From positions 1 through 64,000 of the forward strand of contig CAJOHJ010000001.1 in NCBI GenBank assembly GCA_905234265.1: 64,000 nt of DNA, in the 5' to 3' direction. The DNA is from an uncultured Prevotella sp. GTDB lineage: Bacteria > Bacteroidota > Bacteroidia > Bacteroidales > Bacteroidaceae. Positions 7,887 through 16,376 of the stretch are shown in pieces. Every line of letters begins with the position of its first letter. Position 1 is the first letter of the stretch. The position numbers and the translations under genes are program-made. The notes under the pieces were generated by a model. It did not search any database, was not told the origin of the DNA, and worked only from the letters and a program-made list of their open reading frames with translations.

Positions 7887-7918
7887 CCATTTCACAATCG
7901 GACTATCAGATTATAACT

Positions 7919-9097
7919 ATGGCTAACAAAAACAAATCCATCTACCTCATTCCTGTGATGCTCTGCTTCTTCTGCATGGGCTTTGTAGACCTTGTGGGCA
8001 TTGCATCCAACTATGTCAAGGAAGACCTTCAGCTCAGCGACTCCGTGGCCAATGTGTTTCCGTCGCTGGTGTTCTTCTGGTTCCTCATCTTCTCGGTGCC
8101 CACGGGCATGCTGATGAACAAGATTGGCCGCAAGAAGACGGTGCTGCTGTCGCTTGTGGTGACCGTTGTGTCGTTGTTCATTCCGTTGCTGGGCTATTCG
8201 TTTGGCGTCATGCTGGTGGCTTTCTCGCTGCTGGGCATAGGCAATGCTCTCATGCAGACCAGCATCAACCCACTGGCCATGCTCATCATAGGCGACAAGA
8301 ACTTGGCCTCTACGCTCACCTTCGGCCAGTTCGTCAAGGCCATAGCCTCCTTCATGGCTCCCTATCTGGCCATGTGGGGTGCCACGCAGGCCATGCCCTC
8401 CATGGGCTACGACTGGCGCGTGCTGTTCGTGGTCTATTTCGTCGTAGGCGGGCTGGCTACGGCCTTGCTGTGGGCGACGCCTATTGTAGAAGAGGTGAGA
8501 GGCCAGAGGCGAGAGGCTTCGTCGGTAGCCTCTGAATTTATGGACTGCCTGCGGCTGCTGGGCAAGCCTATCGTGCTGCTGTCGTTCCTGGCCATCATGT
8601 GCCATGTGGGCATCGACGTAGGCACCAATACCACTGCCCCCAAGCTGCTCATGGAGCGTGTAGGCATGACGCTCAACGATGCTGCCTTCGCCACCTCGCT
8701 ATACTTTATTTTCCGCACCGTGGGCGCACTGACTGGTTCGTTCTTCCTGCGCATCATGAAGACCCGCTGGTTCTTCATCATCAGCGTAGTGCTGATGGCT
8801 GTGTCGATGGCGCTGATGTTTGGCGGACAGTCGAAGATGATGCTCTACACGGCTATAGCCCTCGTGGGCTACGGCAACTCCAACATTTTCTCGATGGCAT
8901 TCTCGGAGGCCCTGCTGTCTGTTCCCGACAAGCAGAACGAAGTTTCGGGACTGATGATTATGGGTCTCTTCGGCGGTACGGTGTTCCCTCTCGTCATGGG
9001 ACTCATGAGCGACGCCATGGGACAGGCAGGTGCTGTTGCAGTCATGGCTGTCGGCGTCGTCTATCTGTTCACGTTCATCAACAAAATCAAGCATTAA
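7919..9097 (+). CDS. MFS sugar permease, fucose/glucose permease-like (FHS) family
   Basis: The product is 392 residues with about twelve hydrophobic segments. I start at ATG 7919 (MANKNKSIYLIPVMLCFFCM), 32 bp after the GH32 stop; the in-frame ATG at 7883 overlaps that stop and adds a polar, unlikely leader. GRKKTVLL in the first cytoplasmic loop matches the MFS G-R-K motif. Its place between GH32 and fructokinase implies import of free fructose, or possibly sucrose, across the inner membrane. No SusC/SusD pair is present, so outer-membrane uptake must rely on another protein or on diffusion of small products. Confidence 0.88.
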   Translation: MANKNKSIYLIPVMLCFFCMGFVDLVGIASNYVKEDLQLSDSVANVFPSLVFFWFLIFSVPTGMLMNKIGRKKTVLLSLVVTVVSLFIPLLGYSFGVMLVAFSLLGIGNALMQTSINPLAMLIIGDKNLASTLTFGQFVKAIASFMAPYLAMWGATQAMPSMGYDWRVLFVVYFVVGGLATALLWATPIVEEVRGQRREASSVASEFMDCLRLLGKPIVLLSFLAIMCHVGIDVGTNTTAPKLLMERVGMTLNDAAFATSLYFIFRTVGALTGSFFLRIMKTRWFFIISVVLMAVSMALMFGGQSKMMLYTAIALVGYGNSNIFSMAFSEALLSVPDKQNEVSGLMIMGLFGGTVFPLVMGLMSDAMGQAGAVAVMAVGVVYLFTFINKIKH

Positions 9098-9130
9098 AGC
9101 AAGTAAATCGTAAATTTCTAAGCAGTAAAT

Positions 9131-10015
9131 ATGAAAAAGAATTTGATTATCGGTCTGGGCGAGGCATTGTGGGACATGCTGCCCGACGGAAAGAAACTCG
9201 GTGGCGCACCAGCCAACTTTGCCTACCATGCAGGCCAGTTCGGGCTTGACACCATGGCCATCAGCGCGCTTGGCGAAGACAAGCTTGCCGACGAGACCAT
9301 CCAGGCGCTTGAGGCCAACGGCCTGAACTATCTTATGCCACGCGTGCCTTACGCAACAGGCACCGTGCAGGTTACACTGACAGGCGACGGCATTCCGACG
9401 TATGAAATCAAGGAAAACGTGGCTTGGGACAACATTCCGTTCACTGCTGAAATGGAGGAGGCCGCCAGAAACTGCCGTGCTGTCTGCTTCGGCTCGCTGG
9501 CACAGCGCAATGTCGTCAGCCGCGAAACGATACAGAAGTTCCTTGACGCTACGCCTGAGGGATGCCTGAAAATCTGCGACATCAACCTGCGGCAGCAGTT
9601 CTATACGAAGGAAATCCTGGAAGACTCGTTCAGACGCTGCGACATCTTGAAGATAAACGACGAAGAGCTGATAGTCGTCAGCCGCATGTTCGGATATAAG
9701 GATCTTGACGAGAGCGCCGTCTGCCAGCAGATAGTCAGCGACTATGGCCTGCAGCTGCTCGTGCTGACCTGCGGCACCAATGGCAGCCACGTCTTTGCCG
9801 CCGACGGACAGCACTCGTTCCAGCCCACGCCAAAGGTGGAGGTAGCCGACACGGTGGGTGCCGGCGACTCTTTCACAGGCTCCTTCTGTGCTGCCGTTAT
9901 CAACGGAAAGCCCCTCGCTGAGGCTCATCGCATAGCCGTAGAGGTGTCTGCCTATGTCTGCACGCAGAACGGTGCCATGCCGAAGTATCCTCAGGAGCTT
10001 ATCGCAAAGGTGTGA
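9131..10015 (+). CDS. fructokinase, PfkB/ribokinase family
   Basis: The product is 294 residues, usual for the family. It has the N-terminal GEALWDMLP segment, the substrate-binding GGAPANFAYHAGQFG motif and the C-terminal signature DTVGAGDSFTG with the catalytic Asp. It would phosphorylate fructose to fructose-6-phosphate in the cytoplasm. It is the last gene of the GH32-permease-kinase operon, 33 bp after the permease, and the pathway is complete from polymer to glycolytic intermediate. The operon is followed by the first cluster of 21-bp-period repeats. Confidence 0.93.
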   Translation: MKKNLIIGLGEALWDMLPDGKKLGGAPANFAYHAGQFGLDTMAISALGEDKLADETIQALEANGLNYLMPRVPYATGTVQVTLTGDGIPTYEIKENVAWDNIPFTAEMEEAARNCRAVCFGSLAQRNVVSRETIQKFLDATPEGCLKICDINLRQQFYTKEILEDSFRRCDILKINDEELIVVSRMFGYKDLDESAVCQQIVSDYGLQLLVLTCGTNGSHVFAADGQHSFQPTPKVEVADTVGAGDSFTGSFCAAVINGKPLAEAHRIAVEVSAYVCTQNGAMPKYPQELIAKV

Positions 10016-10042
10016 CAGCGTGAACTGCTACTCCCGTGAATT

Positions 10043-10125
10043 GTCTCTGCGAGTTATTCAATTATCTCGCAGAGATAATTTTTTATCTTACGGAGATATT
10101 TTCGTAACATGCAGAGATAATTTTG
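10043..10125. repeat. 21-bp-period repeat cluster A
   Basis: The segment holds AATTATCTCGCAGAGATAAT (a near-palindrome), ATCTTACGGAGAT and GTAACATGCAGAGATAAT. It shares these words with clusters at 15.8, 22.4, 31.0, 40.3 and 55.6 kb. It lies between fructokinase and the helicase promoter. Confidence 0.8.
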
Positions 10126-10152
10126 TCTGTAGCAGAAAAATTGGATTTTCCT

Positions 10153-10182
10153 TTGCATTGCCCTTGTTTTTTCTTACCTTCG
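10153..10182 (+). promoter_or_regulatory. helicase gene promoter
   Basis: TTG at 10153-10155 and TACCTTCG at 10175-10182 are 19 bp apart. The ATG at 10192 begins only 10 bases after the box, so the mRNA would have an almost absent leader. Confidence 0.6.
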
Positions 10183-10191
10183 CACCTCGTA

Positions 10192-12126
10192 ATGCTACAG
10201 AACGTGTCACCAATTCAGTCTCTCCAGCAGCAGCGGTTGCTGCTGATGATGGAGTATAATACAGAAAAAGAGGCTTTCCGGCGCCAGACAGAGGCCGTCG
10301 GCATAAGGCGGATGGTGGCCCGCGGCGAGGCCTGGTGGCCGCTGCGTGTGGGCAGAAGCTATTACAACTCGCTCAACCAGCAAGTGGTGGAGCTGACGCG
10401 CACTGCCAGTCAGGACACCGACCACAGCTTTGAGTTCGGCAAGCCAGTGGCATTCTTCAGCTTGTCAGACAGTGCCGGAGGAGCCGACGACGGCAAAATC
10501 CGCTATTTCCGCTTCACCGGCACGGTGAGCTATGTCGACGGCGACCGCATGGTGGTTGCCGTGCCTGACGGCGCCGGCATCATGGAACTGCAGGCGGCCG
10601 AGGGGCTGGGCGTGCAGCTGAGCTTCGACGAGACGTCGTACAGGATGATGATGGACGCGCTGGAACGTACCATGAATGCAAAAGGGCGGCTGGCCTACCT
10701 GCGCGACTTGTTCTATATGCCAAGCCGCGGCGACAAGGGTAGGGCAGAGACGCTGACCTTCCAGCCGATGAGCTTTCCATATCTGAACGCAACGCAGGAA
10801 AATGCCGTCAACCAGGTGCTGAGGGCCAAGGACGTGGCCATCGTGCACGGGCCTCCGGGAACGGGAAAGACTACGACACTCGTGGAGGCTATCCGCGAGA
10901 CGCTCATGCGAGAGCCGCAGGTGATGGTGTGCGCACAGAGCAACATGGCCGTCGACTGGATTTCGGAAAAGCTGGTAGACCGCGGCATCAACGTGCTGCG
11001 CATAGGCAACCCGACGCGTGTGAACGACAAGATGCTCAGCTTCACCTACGAGCGGCGCTTCGAGGCCCACCCCGACTATCCGCAGCTGTGGGCATTGCGC
11101 AAGGCCATCCGTGAGCTGAGGTCGTCGAAGGGCAGGGGACAGACGGCGCGTGAGAAATATCACCAGCGCATGGAAAGCCTGAAGAGCCGGGCGGCAGAAT
11201 TGGAGATAAGAATCAACGGCGAACTGTTTGGCGAGGCTCGCGTGATAGCGTCTACACTCGTGGGAGCCGCCAGCAGACTGCTGGACGGCATGAAGTTCGG
11301 CACGCTGTTCATCGACGAGGCCGCGCAGGCCTTGGAGGCTGCCTGCTGGATACCCATGCGCCGCGTGAGCCGTGTGGTGCTGGCCGGCGACCACTGCCAG
11401 CTGCCGCCGACGGTGAAGAGCATTGCCGCGCTGAAGGCCGGCCTGGGGAAGACGCTCATGGAGCGCATCGTAGAGACGCATCCGGAGGCGGTGACCATGC
11501 TGAAGGTACAGTACAGAATGAACGACGACATAATGCGCTTCTCCAGCAATTACTTCTACGACGGACTGGTGGAGAGCCATCCCAGCGTAAGATTTCGCAG
11601 CATTCTGGACCTTGACGTGCCGATGACATGGATTGACACTGCTGAGTTTGCCAAGGAGTTCGACGATGCAGAGCTGTTCCGCGAGCAATTCCAGGGCGAG
11701 AGCCGCATCAACAAGGCTGAGGCGGAGCTGACACTGCTTGCCGTGCAAAACTATTTCAGCAGCATCGGCAAGCAACGGATGCTGGACGAAAGGATAGACG
11801 TGGGCATCATTTCGCCTTATCGCGCACAGGTGCAGCTGCTGAGGAGGCTGCTCATGAAGCGCGAGTTCTTCAAGCCCTTCCGCCGACAGATCAGCGTCAA
11901 CACCGTCGACGGATTTCAGGGGCAGGAGCGCGACATAATAGTAATCTCTCTGGTGCGTGCCAACGACGATGGGCAGATAGGATTCCTGCGCGACCTCAGG
12001 CGCATGAACGTCGCCATCACGAGGGCGCGCATGAAGCTGATAATCATCGGCGACAGGCAGACTCTGGTGCGCCACCCGTTCTATCGCCAGCTGTGGCAGT
12101 ACGTGGAGGCACTTGGGGAAAGATGA
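10192..12126 (+). CDS. superfamily 1 helicase, UPF1/IGHMBP2/DNA2-like
   Basis: The product is 644 residues. I choose the ATG at 10192 because the promoter box ends at 10182; the ATG at 10246 (MMEYNTEKEAF) is an alternative. Walker A is VHGPPGTGKTTT (about 219-230), motif II is FIDEAAQALEA, motif III is LAGDHCQLPPTV, and the C-terminal motifs are VDGFQGQERD and RRMNVAITRARMK. These mark an ATP-dependent 5'-3' SF1B helicase acting on DNA or RNA. A pre-helicase beta domain covers about residues 40-170. Such genes are common in Bacteroidales chromosomes but their substrate is not established. A shared terminator separates it from rpsO. Confidence 0.88.
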   Translation: MLQNVSPIQSLQQQRLLLMMEYNTEKEAFRRQTEAVGIRRMVARGEAWWPLRVGRSYYNSLNQQVVELTRTASQDTDHSFEFGKPVAFFSLSDSAGGADDGKIRYFRFTGTVSYVDGDRMVVAVPDGAGIMELQAAEGLGVQLSFDETSYRMMMDALERTMNAKGRLAYLRDLFYMPSRGDKGRAETLTFQPMSFPYLNATQENAVNQVLRAKDVAIVHGPPGTGKTTTLVEAIRETLMREPQVMVCAQSNMAVDWISEKLVDRGINVLRIGNPTRVNDKMLSFTYERRFEAHPDYPQLWALRKAIRELRSSKGRGQTAREKYHQRMESLKSRAAELEIRINGELFGEARVIASTLVGAASRLLDGMKFGTLFIDEAAQALEAACWIPMRRVSRVVLAGDHCQLPPTVKSIAALKAGLGKTLMERIVETHPEAVTMLKVQYRMNDDIMRFSSNYFYDGLVESHPSVRFRSILDLDVPMTWIDTAEFAKEFDDAELFREQFQGESRINKAEAELTLLAVQNYFSSIGKQRMLDERIDVGIISPYRAQVQLLRRLLMKREFFKPFRRQISVNTVDGFQGQERDIIVISLVRANDDGQIGFLRDLRRMNVAITRARMKLIIIGDRQTLVRHPFYRQLWQYVEALGER

Positions 12127-12131
12127 CAAAA

Positions 12132-12172
12132 AAAAGAAAGAGACTTCCAGCATGTGGGAGTCTCTTTCTTTA
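12132..12172. terminator. bidirectional terminator between helicase and rpsO
   Basis: AAAGAAAGAGACTTCC pairs with GGGAGTCTCTTTCTTT around a nine-base loop. The A-rich left arm and T-rich right arm make it work for both convergent genes. Confidence 0.85.
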
Positions 12173-12193
12173 TGAGTCTGTGCAAAACCGCGA

Positions 12194-12463
12194 TTACTTA
12201 CGCAGGCCAAGAGCCTTGATGAGCTCACGATAGCGGTTGATGTCCTTGTTGTAAAGATACTTCAGCAGCTTGCGGCGACGGCCTACCAGCTTGGTGAGGC
12301 TGCGGGCGGTGCCATAGTCCTTGTGGTTCTCCTTAAGGTGCTCGGTGAGGTGGGCAATGCGATAGGTGAACAGGGCTACCTGGCTCTCTACGCTGCCAGT
12401 GTCAGCGGCATTCTTGCCGTACTGGCCGAAAATCTCGGCTTTCTTTGCTTGATCTAAATACAT
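12194..12463 (-). CDS. rpsO: 30S ribosomal protein S15
   Basis: The product is 89 residues, the standard length. Typical S15 features are visible: the IFGQYGKNAADTGSVESQVA segment that contacts 16S rRNA helix 22, HLTEHLKENHKD, and the C-terminal RRRKLLKYLYNKD. It binds 16S rRNA early in assembly of the small subunit. The gene is transcribed alone from a consensus promoter at 12578-12609 with a leader of about 108 nt. In other bacteria S15 represses its own translation through the leader, so the length of this one is worth noting. Confidence 0.97.
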   Translation of the reverse strand: MYLDQAKKAEIFGQYGKNAADTGSVESQVALFTYRIAHLTEHLKENHKDYGTARSLTKLVGRRRKLLKYLYNKDINRYRELIKALGLRK

Positions 12464-12609
12464 GTTTGTAATTGATTAAATAATTGGTTGCCATAACATC
12501 CTTCCTATGCCCTGCTGCCTTTAATCACAACAGCACGGAGCATCGTCGAATGCTTCGGATTTTCCGAATAGCGGCTGCAAAGGTAGGCATTTTGCTGGTT
12601 ACGGCAAAA
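12464..12609 (-). promoter_or_regulatory. rpsO promoter and structured leader
   Basis: The reverse strand shows TTTTG (12605-12609), a 19-bp spacer and TACCTTTG (12578-12585). The leader can form two small hairpins near its 5' end: TTCGGA-AAA-TCCGAA and GCAT-TCGACG-ATGC. These could be the S15 autoregulatory target, but that is inference. The stretch from 12610 to 12732 beyond it shows only T-rich DNA. Confidence 0.55.
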
Positions 12610-12732
12610 CTTTTTTGGATTTTTCTTTCCGGAAACTGCGTTCTTGGATCCGTTGTGGGGCTTTTTTTGCTTCTTAAGGCTTGTTTTTTTGTCTTTCTGC
12701 CTTGTTGCATGCAGCTTCCTGCGTGTCTTCTG

Positions 12733-15477
12733 TTATTTCATGAACAGCCAGTCAACCTCGCCAGAGGCAGCATTGATGCCTGCGTCGCGGGGCTTGATGT
12801 CGCTTTGCGTGAAGCCGGCAACCATGATGATGCCCTTCGGCAGGCGCAGCGTCTGGCGGCCTGCTGGCAGCGAGTACTGGTGGATGTTCACCTTCGGCAT
12901 CTGCACGATGCTGATGGCATTCGTCAGCACAGGCTCTGCCTGGCCATATTCGTTGCCGGTGGCGTCAATCTCCAGCTTTGGCGGCTTGGCCCACTTGGAG
13001 TCGTCGTCCTGGAAGAAGCCTACGAGCAGCTTGACGGGCTTGTCGCTCTCAAACTCGATGGTCGTGCCGACAAGGCGTGTGGTGTCGCGGTTCAGCACGA
13101 GAGCCTGCAAGCCCGCAAGCTCAGGGGCTATGGAGTCTATGGGAGTGTCCGGGCGGTTCTCAAAGAGTATGGCACCTTTCGTGAGAGGTGAGAGGTGAGA
13201 GGTGAGAGGTGAGGGGTGAGAGGTGAGAGGTGAGAGGATGGTGACATTGGCAGGCTTGGCAGGCAGTATCAGCACGTCCGTCTGAGCCACAGGATGCCTA
13301 AGTTTCTCTATGTTTGCCTTCAGGGCGTCTAACTCTTCTTGGTATACAACGGCCAGCTCCGACCACGTTTTCATCCGTCCGCCGTCGCCACCCACGGGGA
13401 TGCGCCGCTGGGCAGTCTGCATGGAGTTGGCATACAGGTAGGTGGAGTCGGTAAGCTCTGCCAGGGCCTGCCACCAGAACAGGCTGCGGCTAAGCAGTGG
13501 TACGGCGGCGTCAAGATATTGTATGTCGTTTGTCCATTTGTAGTTCAGCACCTGTTGGGCTGCAAGCACTTTCTGCTGGAACGACAAGGCGAACAGCGAG
13601 TAGCAGTTGATGTCGTTGAGAACGCGCCGGAACTCGTCTTGATGGCGCTGCGGCTTACACTTGTAGAGCAGTTCTTTCATGGCATCGGCCTTCCTGGCGT
13701 GTTCTACGCATTGGTCTACAATGTCTATCGGCAGTTCGCCGACATGCGGCTGCCCCTTGTGTTCTTTCTCTACATATTCTATCAGCTTCTCGCCTTGCGG
13801 GCCGCAGCTTTCGTAGAAGCCGGGGTAGATGGTGTACTTATATGGATTTACCAGCTGGCCCATCTTCATGCCTAAGAGCAGTGTCTGGCGGTTGCCCTCG
13901 GTGATGCCAAAGCGGCGCAGCAGCTTGGGGGCTATCTCGCCGCATTCGTCGTAGGCGTTGAGCAGACGGCCGGCAGCAGCTGTGTCGATGCCGTAGTAGT
14001 CAGCCAGCTCGCGCTTCCAGAATGAGCGGTCGTCGCCGCGCTGGTCGTTCCATGCATAGCGTCCCCATGCCTGATACCACATCCAGTCGCGGTCGAGCTG
14101 CTTCAGACGCGCACCGTCGGGCAGGCGGTCGGCAGTGTAGGGCCAGTCCCAGTAGGAGGCCTGCGGATAAAGATGCAGTCCCTTGGAGTGGTGTACGCGG
14201 TGCATGGCCTGTACGGTCTTCTCAATGAAGGCTGGCGACGACCAGCGCCACGGTTCCAGATTGGCAAGGATGTGAACGTTGTCGATGTGTACGGGAGCTG
14301 CATCCGCCAGCTGGCGGTGCGTTTCTCCCCACGGTCCGCCAGGCTCGTAGGTGGTAAGGCTCTCGCCAGTATATTTCGACATCGTGTAGATGTTGGGGTA
14401 GAGTGGGAGGGCAGCCTTGAGAACGCGCGGCCCGTCGGTGTCGTGCGAACGGAGAACGATGGGAGGCAGTTCCTCATTTCTCATTCTCTCATTTTCTCCA
14501 TTTCTTAACTTCCCCAGCCCGTCCTTGATGCCGGGGATGATGGTCTCCGTCATCCACGTGACGTCGTCTTCTATGGTCGCCATTGCCTCTCCGAGGCATA
14601 CAAGAAGTCCGACGTTGGGATATTTCTCAATGAATGCGGCTATGCTCTTGCGCGTATAGTCGCTGATGAGCGGTGTGATGGGACGGTGGCGGTCCTGCGT
14701 CTTCAGACCGTAGTGGTCGGCAAAGGGCTTCGAGAGAATGATGTTGTAGAACATCTGTATCACCCAGATGCCGCGGCGGTCGGCCTCATGGGTGAGAAAA
14801 GAGAACATCTCCTCGTTCTTTTTGAACGTCTCCTCGTCGACTTCCAAGGCAAAGGGATAGTCTTTCAGCTTTACGAGCGACGCAAAGGGATGCCCGTTCC
14901 AAAGGTAGAGCGAGTTCATCTTGTTTTCCACCATCATGTCAAGGTATCTGAGCCACTCGTCCTTGTCGTAGAACCAGGGAAAATTCTCCGGTGTATAGGG
15001 ATATTCGTAGACGCCGTGTCCGGGCAGGTAGACTGTCTTCTGCAGTCCGATGCACGTGCCTCTCATCACCATCTGAGGCTGTTCCGTGGCAGGCTCTATG
15101 CCGGCTACGGAACCGTTAGCCTTTATGCGGTCGGCCAGCTCTACGCAGCCGTAGATGAGGCCTGATGCGTCGTTGCCTACAACGTCAATGCCCTTCTTCG
15201 TCGTCCGGATGCTGTAGCCTTCGGCGGCACCGCCGTTATTTGTTGTTGAGGTGTTGTAGCCTTCTGCGGCACTGTTGCCGGCCAGGCTCAATGTTATACG
15301 ATAGTCAGGCCGCTTGGCACTGACGGTATAGCCCATTGCCGTAAGCTTCTTTTGCAGATATTCTGCTGCATATTGCTCACGTGCTGACGTCTTTTTCCCT
15401 GTTATGATATTTATGCGCTGCGCCGAAAGTGTGCTTGCCATGCACACCATGACTGCTATGGCAAAAAGTCTTCTCAT
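12733..15477 (-). CDS. alpha-glucuronidase/GH67-N-like secreted glycoside hydrolase
   Basis: The product is 914 residues with a signal peptide (1-19). Residues about 20-125 resemble the GH67/GH20-type N-terminal alpha-beta domain (AREQYAAEYLQKKLTAMGY, GNDASGLIYGCVELADRI). A TIM-barrel-like region follows, with MRGTCIGLQKT, MMVENKMNSLYLWNGHPF, GIWVIQMFYN and YPQASYWDWPY. The C-terminal ~170 residues look like a beta-sandwich ending WLFMK. I read it as an uronidase-type enzyme acting on plant polysaccharides; proteins of this kind are often annotated alpha-glucuronidase family or alpha-galacturonidase. Three insertions of low complexity lie in frame: AAEGYNTSTTNNGG/AAEGYSIRTTKKGI near residue 75, NGENERMRNEE near 330, and SPLTSHPSPLTSHLSPLT near 750. 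It is not in an obvious operon. Confidence 0.75.
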   Translation of the reverse strand: MRRLFAIAVMVCMASTLSAQRINIITGKKTSAREQYAAEYLQKKLTAMGYTVSAKRPDYRITLSLAGNSAAEGYNTSTTNNGGAAEGYSIRTTKKGIDVVGNDASGLIYGCVELADRIKANGSVAGIEPATEQPQMVMRGTCIGLQKTVYLPGHGVYEYPYTPENFPWFYDKDEWLRYLDMMVENKMNSLYLWNGHPFASLVKLKDYPFALEVDEETFKKNEEMFSFLTHEADRRGIWVIQMFYNIILSKPFADHYGLKTQDRHRPITPLISDYTRKSIAAFIEKYPNVGLLVCLGEAMATIEDDVTWMTETIIPGIKDGLGKLRNGENERMRNEELPPIVLRSHDTDGPRVLKAALPLYPNIYTMSKYTGESLTTYEPGGPWGETHRQLADAAPVHIDNVHILANLEPWRWSSPAFIEKTVQAMHRVHHSKGLHLYPQASYWDWPYTADRLPDGARLKQLDRDWMWYQAWGRYAWNDQRGDDRSFWKRELADYYGIDTAAAGRLLNAYDECGEIAPKLLRRFGITEGNRQTLLLGMKMGQLVNPYKYTIYPGFYESCGPQGEKLIEYVEKEHKGQPHVGELPIDIVDQCVEHARKADAMKELLYKCKPQRHQDEFRRVLNDINCYSLFALSFQQKVLAAQQVLNYKWTNDIQYLDAAVPLLSRSLFWWQALAELTDSTYLYANSMQTAQRRIPVGGDGGRMKTWSELAVVYQEELDALKANIEKLRHPVAQTDVLILPAKPANVTILSPLTSHPSPLTSHLSPLTKGAILFENRPDTPIDSIAPELAGLQALVLNRDTTRLVGTTIEFESDKPVKLLVGFFQDDDSKWAKPPKLEIDATGNEYGQAEPVLTNAISIVQMPKVNIHQYSLPAGRQTLRLPKGIIMVAGFTQSDIKPRDAGINAASGEVDWLFMK
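13181..13236. repeat. heptanucleotide tract (GTGAGAG)x8 inside a reading frame
   Basis: Eight consecutive 7-bp units, seven GTGAGAG and one GTGAGGG, lie inside the hydrolase gene at codons about 748-766 and encode SPLTSHP-type peptide. Because 7 is not a multiple of 3, gain or loss of one unit would shift the frame and remove the last ~150 residues. Confidence 0.95.
14471..14506. repeat. degenerate CTCATTT tract inside the hydrolase gene
   Basis: Tandem TCATTTC/TCATTCT/TCATTTTC-like words of 7-8 bp encode the in-frame insertion NGENERMRNEE. It is degenerate, so probably an older expansion. Confidence 0.6.
15214..15272. repeat. 42-bp in-frame duplication near the hydrolase N-terminus
   Basis: GTAGCCTTCGGCGGCAC at 15214-15230 recurs with one change at 15256-15272, a 42-bp period. 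It duplicates a 14-residue block beginning AAEGY. Confidence 0.75.
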
Positions 15478-15769
15478 AAGTCCCGAAATATTTTTCCTGT
15501 TTATAGAAAAGACTGCTTGCCTCCGTTTTTGTAATCATTCAGGTCTGTAGTGCAATGGTGCTGTTTTAGCGTATGAAGACCTTAAATGTTTGATAGCCTG
15601 ACTTTAAGATATATAGTTATATTTTGGCCGGCTGGCCAAGAGTGTAGGGCATGGCAGTGTAATCCTGTTTTGCAAAAGCCTTGTTGTCAGTATGTTGCAG
15701 AAAGCGTGCCGTAAGATAAGGGCAACAGCCAGTATTATAGGCTAACGCGGAAATAGGTCTCACCCGACG
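15478..15769. other. intergenic region with no recognised gene
   Basis: I see no convincing ORF here. A short TTGGCC-GGCT-GGCCAA hairpin occurs near 15624-15640. The stretch leads into the heptamer tract and repeat cluster B, so this is a 560-bp non-coding interval between the hydrolase start and the HigA remnant. Confidence 0.5.
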
Positions 15770-15825
15770 CACCTCTTACACCTCATCTCCCACCTCTCAC
15801 CTCCCACCTCTCACCACTCACCTCT
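15770..15825. repeat. intergenic heptanucleotide tract (CACCTCT-like)x8
   Basis: Eight 7-bp units run from 15770: CACCTCT, TACACCT, CATCTCC, CACCTCT, CACCTCC, CACCTCT, CACCACT, CACCTCT. The unit is a rotated complement of the GTGAGAG unit at 13.2 kb. It ends four bases before repeat cluster B. Confidence 0.85.
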
Positions 15826-15828
15826 GAA

Positions 15829-15914
15829 ATAACATGCAGAGATAATTTCGTAACATGCAGAGATAATTTCGTAACATGCAGAGATAATTTCGTAAGTCAT
15901 TGAGATAATTTTTC
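15829..15914. repeat. 21-bp-period repeat cluster B
   Basis: Three tandem copies containing AACATGCAGAGATAATTTCG at an exact 21-bp spacing are followed by a variant, GTAAGTCATTGAGATAAT. This is the cleanest array of the family and gives its period. Confidence 0.92.
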
Positions 15915-16037
15915 AAATATGTGGGTGTTAGCTTGGGTGAGACTGGTGTTGTTTGCAAAGCATTGAAAGACAGTAGTATAGTCTTTGGGTGAGGCCAGTT
16001 TCTTTTATAGCAGTTGTTACGCATACTGACATAGTGA

Positions 16038-16322
16038 TGTTTTTATGCTTATTTCAGCAACATTGAGCTGGAGCTGCTGTCAAACTTGGTTGCTGGCTAT
16101 TCTGAGGAGAATTTCTCCATCGGGAAGCCTTCTTTGGGTGATGTCATTAAGATGCGCATGGCTGAGCTTGGCATCACACAGTCGAAACTGGCAGACATTC
16201 TCGGGCTGAGTGACTCTCGCATCAGCGACTATATCACTGGCAAGAGTGAGCCTACATTGAAGGTCGCCCGTGAGCTGAGCGTAAAGCTGGATATCGCCCC
16301 GGCAATAGTGTTAGGAGTTTGA
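16038..16322 (+). pseudogene. HigA-type antitoxin remnant, 5' end missing
   Basis: The frame opens after a TGA at 16035 and reads YFSNIELELLSNLVAGYSEE, then NFSIGKPSLGDVIKMRMAEL and an XRE helix-turn-helix (TQSKLADILGLSDSRISDYI) ending PAIVLGV. The ending and the GKPSLGDVI entry are typical of HigA antitoxins, which usually carry 30-50 more residues at the N-terminus. No ATG exists in the open segment; only a TTG at 16086 could start it. No HigB toxin gene lies nearby. Repeat cluster B lies about 120 bp upstream. I read it as a decayed or N-terminally deleted antitoxin gene; translation from TTG as a 78-residue DNA-binding protein remains possible. Confidence 0.65.
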
Positions 16323-16342
16323 AAATGAAAGGACAGGCAATG

Positions 16343-16369
16343 TAAAAAGCCCGACTTACTGTCGGGCTT
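16343..16369 (-). terminator. terminator of the tRNA gene
   Basis: AAGCCCGAC and GTCGGGCTT form a perfect 9-bp stem with a 5-nt loop. On the reverse strand the stem is followed by TTTTTAC, so it ends transcription of the tRNA. Confidence 0.85.
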
Positions 16370-16376
16370 AAGAAAG

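Noticed and set aside
10465..12228. 587-codon reverse ORF opposite the helicase
   Set aside because: Shadow frame in GC-richer DNA; the helicase motifs on the forward strand are decisive.
15829..15914. Possible CRISPR array
   Set aside because: The units are directly adjacent, with no unique spacers, and no cas genes are present.
15818..16024. 68-residue reverse-strand ORF with repeated RNYLCML
   Set aside because: It is simply the translation of the tandem 21-bp repeat cluster B; the peptide repeat follows from 21 being divisible by three.
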